DNA of 47,480 nt from Bacteroidales bacterium UBA6431 (lineage in GTDB: Bacteria > Bacteroidota > Bacteroidia > Bacteroidales > UBA932): contig DJOT01000041.1 in assembly GCA_002439095.1 (NCBI GenBank), positions 1 through 47,480 of the forward strand, written 5' to 3'. The notes beneath the pieces were generated by a model. It saw only the letters and a list, made by a program, of their open reading frames with translations, was not told the origin of the DNA and ran no database searches. Of this stretch, positions 44,504 to 47,480 are shown piece by piece. The position numbers and the translations under genes are program-made. The number at the start of each line of letters is the position of its first letter. Positions within the stretch are counted from its first letter, which is position 1.

Positions 44504-44509
44504 TCTAAG

Positions 44510-45289
44510 ATGGAATTCAATTTAAAGATATGGCGTCAGAAGAACGCCAAGGCTAAAGGTCATTTCGAGACTTATCATATTTCAGGCATTGAGGAAGATG
44601 CTTCTTTCCTTGAGATGCTTGATATTCTCAACGAGCAGCTTATCCGTGAGGGTTCTGACCCTGTAGCTGTCGAGCGCGGTTGCCAGAGCAGCGGCCCTGT
44701 CTCTTTCGATCACGATTGCCGTGAGGGTATATGCGGTGCCTGCTCCCTTTATATTGACGGTCGTGCGCACGGTCCAGATGATCATGTAACGACTTGCCAG
44801 CTTTTCATGAGGCACTTCAAGGATGGGGCCACGATTACTGTAGAGCCTTGGAGGAGTGCTGCGTTTCCTGTGATCAAAGATCTTGTTGTGGACCGTACAG
44901 CGTTCGACAAGATTCTTCAGGCAGGCGGTTTCATCACGGTCAGGACAGGTTCTGCCCAGGATGCCAACAATATCCTCATCTCTCATGAGAGGGCTGAGGA
45001 TAGTATGGATGCTGCGGCATGTGTAGGTTGCGGCGCATGTGTCGCGACTTGCAAAAACGGCTCTGCGATGCTCTTTGTCGCTGCCAGGGTAAGTTCCCTT
45101 GCTCTTCTCCCTCAGGGCCGTCCTGAGGCCGCAAAAAGGGCAAAAGCGATGGTCGCGAAGATGGATGAACTTGGATTCGGCAACTGCACCAACACCCGCG
45201 CTTGTGAGCTTGAATGCCCTAAAGGTATCACCGTGGCTCACATTGCACGTCTCAATCGTGAGTTCCTCAAGGCGAAGTTCTCCGACTAG
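44510..45289 (+). CDS. frdB: Fumarate reductase/succinate dehydrogenase iron-sulfur subunit
   Basis: A 259-residue electron-transfer subunit. A plant-type 2Fe-2S cluster site is C70, C75, C78 and C96 (CREGICGACSLY). The C-terminal ferredoxin domain has C171, C174, C177, C181 (CVGCGACVATC) and C226, C232, C236 (CTNTRACELEC), which hold the 4Fe-4S and 3Fe-4S clusters. It passes electrons between the flavoprotein and the quinone-binding membrane subunit. It starts six bases after the frdA stop and ends at a strong terminator. Confidence 0.96.
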   Translation: MEFNLKIWRQKNAKAKGHFETYHISGIEEDASFLEMLDILNEQLIREGSDPVAVERGCQSSGPVSFDHDCREGICGACSLYIDGRAHGPDDHVTTCQLFMRHFKDGATITVEPWRSAAFPVIKDLVVDRTAFDKILQAGGFITVRTGSAQDANNILISHERAEDSMDAAACVGCGACVATCKNGSAMLFVAARVSSLALLPQGRPEAAKRAKAMVAKMDELGFGNCTNTRACELECPKGITVAHIARLNREFLKAKFSD

Positions 45290-45310
45290 TTTTTCCTTAT
45301 GCTTAGAATT

Positions 45311-45340
45311 AAGGGTGGCCTGAAAAGCCACCCTTTTTTT
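45311..45340. terminator. Terminator between frdB and hflX
   Basis: AAGGGTGGC (45311-45319) pairs with GCCACCCTT (45327-45335), 7-base loop, followed by a run of T. The convergent hflX stop codon (45339-45341) overlaps the T run, so the hairpin serves both genes. Confidence 0.85.
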
Positions 45341-46523
45341 ACCATAGGAAGTTATTGAACGGATATCTTCCTGCGTGGATTTCTGCCACCATCTTATAGA
45401 TGTCGTCCTTTAGCTTGTCTATACCTTCCTTTTTCAGTGCCGAGATGAATATGCACGGGATTTTCTTCTCGTTGATCCATTTGTACTTGACTTCTTCGAG
45501 CGAGAGGTTTCTGTCGGTCTTCGGCTGGAGCGAAAATTCATCGTACTCTTCGTGTTTGTAAGTGTCTATCTTGTTGAATACGACGAATATGGGTTTATCT
45601 GAAGCTGATATGTCCTTAAGAGTTTTCTCCACCACTTCCATCTGCTCTTCATAATCCGGGTGGGATATGTCCACCACATGTATCAGAACATCTGCCTCGC
45701 GCACCTCGTCAAGTGTGCTCTTGAAGGCTTCTATGAGCTGTGTAGGGAGTTTCCGTATAAATCCTACTGTGTCGCTCAGAAGGAAAGGCAGATTACCTAT
45801 GACGACTTTCCTTACTGTCGTGTCAAGGGTTGCAAACAACTTGTTTTCTGCGAAGACGTCTGATTTTGCAAGCAGATTCATCAATGTTGATTTGCCGACA
45901 TTGGTGTATCCTACTAGAGAAAGCCTGACAAGCTGTCCTCTGTTGCTGCGCTGGGTTGCCATCTGTTTGTCCACCTTTTTCAGCTGCTCTTTGAGTCTTG
46001 CTATCCTTTCCCTCACGATTCGACGGTCTATCTCTATCTGGGTTTCTCCCATTCCGCCGCGCATGCCGACACCGCCCCTCTGGCGTTCCAGATGTGTCCA
46101 CATCCCAGCAAGACGAGGAAGCATGTAATTGTACCTTGCCAGTTCCACCTGCATCTTGGCATAAGCTGTTTTGGCTCTTTGCGAGAATATTTCAAGGATC
46201 AGGCTTGTGCGGTCTATTACTATTGAGGTCTTGATGATTTTCTCTATGTTGCGCTGCTGCATCCCTGTGAGTTCGTCGTCAAATATGACATATTTGATTT
46301 CATTTTCCTCGCAGTATTGTGATATTTCCTCGAGTTTACCGCTTCTTATGTAGGTGGCTTTTTCGGGTTTGTCTACTCTTTGTATGAATTGCTTGTCTCC
46401 TGCAAGTCCGGCTGTTTCGGCAAGAAACTCGAGTTCATCCAGATACTCCAGCACTTTACTTTCATCGTCTCCTTGCTTTATTATGCCGACAAATATTGCT
46501 TTGTTTTGTTCTTGTATGTCCAT
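45339..46523 (-). CDS. hflX: GTPase HflX
   Basis: A 394-residue GTPase. The N-terminal HflX-specific domain (ATYIRSGKLEEISQYCEENEI, FDDELTGMQQRNIEKII) is followed by a coiled segment and the G domain: G1 GYTNVGKS at about residues 205-212, G2 TLDTTVRKV, G3 DTVGFI and G4 FNKID. HflX binds the ribosome and splits stalled or stressed 70S particles. The ATG at 46523 is followed directly by a canonical start. Its only neighbours are a terminator on each side. Confidence 0.96.
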   Translation of the reverse strand: MDIQEQNKAIFVGIIKQGDDESKVLEYLDELEFLAETAGLAGDKQFIQRVDKPEKATYIRSGKLEEISQYCEENEIKYVIFDDELTGMQQRNIEKIIKTSIVIDRTSLILEIFSQRAKTAYAKMQVELARYNYMLPRLAGMWTHLERQRGGVGMRGGMGETQIEIDRRIVRERIARLKEQLKKVDKQMATQRSNRGQLVRLSLVGYTNVGKSTLMNLLAKSDVFAENKLFATLDTTVRKVVIGNLPFLLSDTVGFIRKLPTQLIEAFKSTLDEVREADVLIHVVDISHPDYEEQMEVVEKTLKDISASDKPIFVVFNKIDTYKHEEYDEFSLQPKTDRNLSLEEVKYKWINEKKIPCIFISALKKEGIDKLKDDIYKMVAEIHAGRYPFNNFLW

Positions 46524-46540
46524 AGTCTGTTGTCAATCAA

Positions 46541-46574
46541 AAAAAGGCCATCCTTTTTGAGGGACAGCCTTTTT
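46541..46574 (-). terminator. Terminator of tonB
   Basis: On the minus strand a 13-bp stem (46574-46562 with 46553-46541) contains two wobble pairs and ends in a T run. On the plus strand these positions are mismatches, so it acts on tonB transcripts before hflX. Confidence 0.8.
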
Positions 46575-46590
46575 ATGGTCTTTTTTGATA

Positions 46591-47280
46591 TTATCTCAAC
46601 TGGAAGATAACAGGGAATGTGTAGGTTACCTTGACTGCACGGTCTCTCTGGCGTCCCGGCTCCCACTTTGGAGAGCTTGAAACTACACGGACGGCCTCCT
46701 TGTCAAGAGATGCGTCCACACCTCTGAGCACCTTCACGTCTGAAATCGTTCCGTTAGGGTTTACAGTGAACTGGAGCATTACTCGTCCGCTGACTCCGTT
46801 CTCCTTTGCAATCTCAGGGTAAACGAGGTTCTGTGCAACCCACTTTGAGAAGGTATTGGCGTCACCGCCCTGAAATGTCGGCTTCACTTCCACGATCTGG
46901 AACGGGATTGCCTCTTCCTCCACTTCCTCTTCGGCTACATCTTCAACGTAGTCCATGATTTCAACTCCGATATCATCATTGTCTTCAAGGTTGAGGATGT
47001 TGTCTTCGACTTTGATATCGTCGTCAACGATGTCGATCTGGTCGGAAAGGACCACTGTTTTCGGGACTTCTGGTGGCGGTGGAGGGGTCTCCTGTGTGAT
47101 AGGTACCATTTCCTCTTCCTCCACGACTACCGTCTCAGCGACGAGTGTGGCCTCCTCCTTGTCTTTTGTTGTCCATTCGAACGCTGCATAGACGAAGAGA
47201 AGAGCGATTACAAAGCCGATTTCAGCGAACAGCAGTTTCTTGTTGTTCAGATCGGCTTTCGGTGATTTCTTGACTTCCAT
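46591..47280 (-). CDS. tonB: Energy transducer TonB
   Basis: A 229-residue protein with one N-terminal membrane helix (about 16-34), a Pro-rich turn (TPPPPPEV near 65-70), an acidic linker rich in Asp and Glu (about 75-125) and the TonB C-terminal domain (about 130-229, with FQGGDANTFSKWVAQNLVYP and the conserved GRVMLQFTVNPNGT). It couples ExbBD proton motive energy to outer-membrane receptors such as the SusC in this window. Most enterobacterial TonB linkers are Lys-Pro rich, whereas this linker is acidic, as in other Bacteroidota. No exbB or exbD is adjacent. Confidence 0.93.
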   Translation of the reverse strand: MEVKKSPKADLNNKKLLFAEIGFVIALLFVYAAFEWTTKDKEEATLVAETVVVEEEEMVPITQETPPPPPEVPKTVVLSDQIDIVDDDIKVEDNILNLEDNDDIGVEIMDYVEDVAEEEVEEEAIPFQIVEVKPTFQGGDANTFSKWVAQNLVYPEIAKENGVSGRVMLQFTVNPNGTISDVKVLRGVDASLDKEAVRVVSSSPKWEPGRQRDRAVKVTYTFPVIFQLR

Positions 47281-47314
47281 TTTATTAGTTTCTTTAAATA
47301 TTCACTTTGCGCTC

Positions 47315-47345
47315 CAAAGATATAAAGAATTCGATTTAATTCCAA
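47315..47345 (-). promoter_or_regulatory. Promoter of tonB
   Basis: TATCTTTG on the minus strand (47322-47315) matches the -7 box. TTGG (47345-47342), with the first two bases of the -33 box, stands 19 bp upstream. The tonB ATG is at 47280, about 35 bases downstream of the -7 box. Confidence 0.55.
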
Positions 47346-47426
47346 TTTTTGGAGTAGAACTTTGTTTTCCTTTTTTGTTCTATGCATCGGAAGTTTGACA
47401 CCTGATTTTCCCGATATTTTCACTGG

Positions 47427-47450
47427 AGAGGCCTGAGGCCTCTTTTTTTT
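47427..47450 (+). terminator. Hairpin with T run at the right edge
   Basis: AGAGGCC (47427-47433) and GGCCTCT (47437-47443) form a 7-bp stem with a three-base loop, followed by seven T. No plus-strand gene ends nearby in the window, so it may terminate readthrough before the next gene. Confidence 0.6.
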
Positions 47451-47465
47451 GTCAAATAAATTCCT

Positions 47466-47473
47466 TATCTTTG
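47466..47473 (+). promoter_or_regulatory. -7 box of a gene beyond the right edge
   Basis: TATCTTTG matches TAnnTTTG eight bases before the end of the window. The only upstream TTTG is 14 bp away, which is too short a spacing. Confidence 0.45.
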
Positions 47474-47480
47474 TAGCTAT

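Overview
The window is chromosomal DNA from a member of the order Bacteroidales (Bacteroidota). The sequence shows this by a complete SusC/SusD starch-type locus, BF3164-like propeller lipoproteins, fused SecDF, the FloA/NfeD pair, a TonB with an acidic periplasmic linker, almost no Shine-Dalgarno sites, and several copies of the Bacteroidota -7 promoter box TAnnTTTG. The sus genes are GC-rich and the two AAA ATPase genes near the left end are visibly more AT-rich. I cannot fix the genus; a Rikenellaceae or Cryptobacteroides-like lineage would fit but is only a guess.

Layout. (1) 1-4.9 kb, accessory: the 3' part of a propeller lipoprotein gene, then two minus-strand AAA_14/DUF4143 ATPase genes. 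Each is followed by one copy of a 434-436 bp, palindrome-rich direct repeat (about 97% identical copies). Further GTAC-centred palindromes lie nearby. (2) 4.9-7.4 kb: a divergent folE, then a LytTR response regulator and a LytS-type histidine kinase on the minus strand, divergent from the next operon. (3) 7.56-23.4 kb: a compact plus-strand starch/maltodextrin operon encoding MFS sugar transporter, SusC, SusD, SusE-like protein, SusG-like alpha-amylase, a double GH13 protein, GH97 alpha-glucosidase and MalQ. Glucan would be bound and cut at the cell surface, imported by SusCD with TonB energy, trimmed in the periplasm, moved inward by the MFS carrier and reworked in the cytosol by MalQ. (4) 23.4-41.25 kb, housekeeping, mostly minus strand: dnaE, secDF, the oppositely oriented nfeD-floA pair, then ppiD, lptC, a TPR protein, an outer-membrane barrel, coaX and mfd. 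(5) 41.25-41.5 kb: an AT-rich gap with seven TCAACA/TGTTGA cores, including two copies of TTATCAACA. It lies where the gene direction diverges and is a candidate replication origin. (6) 41.5-47.5 kb: ruvB, the flavoprotein and iron-sulfur subunits of fumarate reductase/succinate dehydrogenase (no cytochrome b gene beside them), hflX, tonB, and a terminator plus promoter leading to a gene beyond the right edge.

The most unusual points are the gene-repeat-gene-repeat array of AAA_14 ATPases, the fused double GH13 enzyme, the candidate origin, and the LytS/LytTR pair beside a sus operon. I found no tRNA, rRNA, CRISPR array, transposase or phage structural gene.
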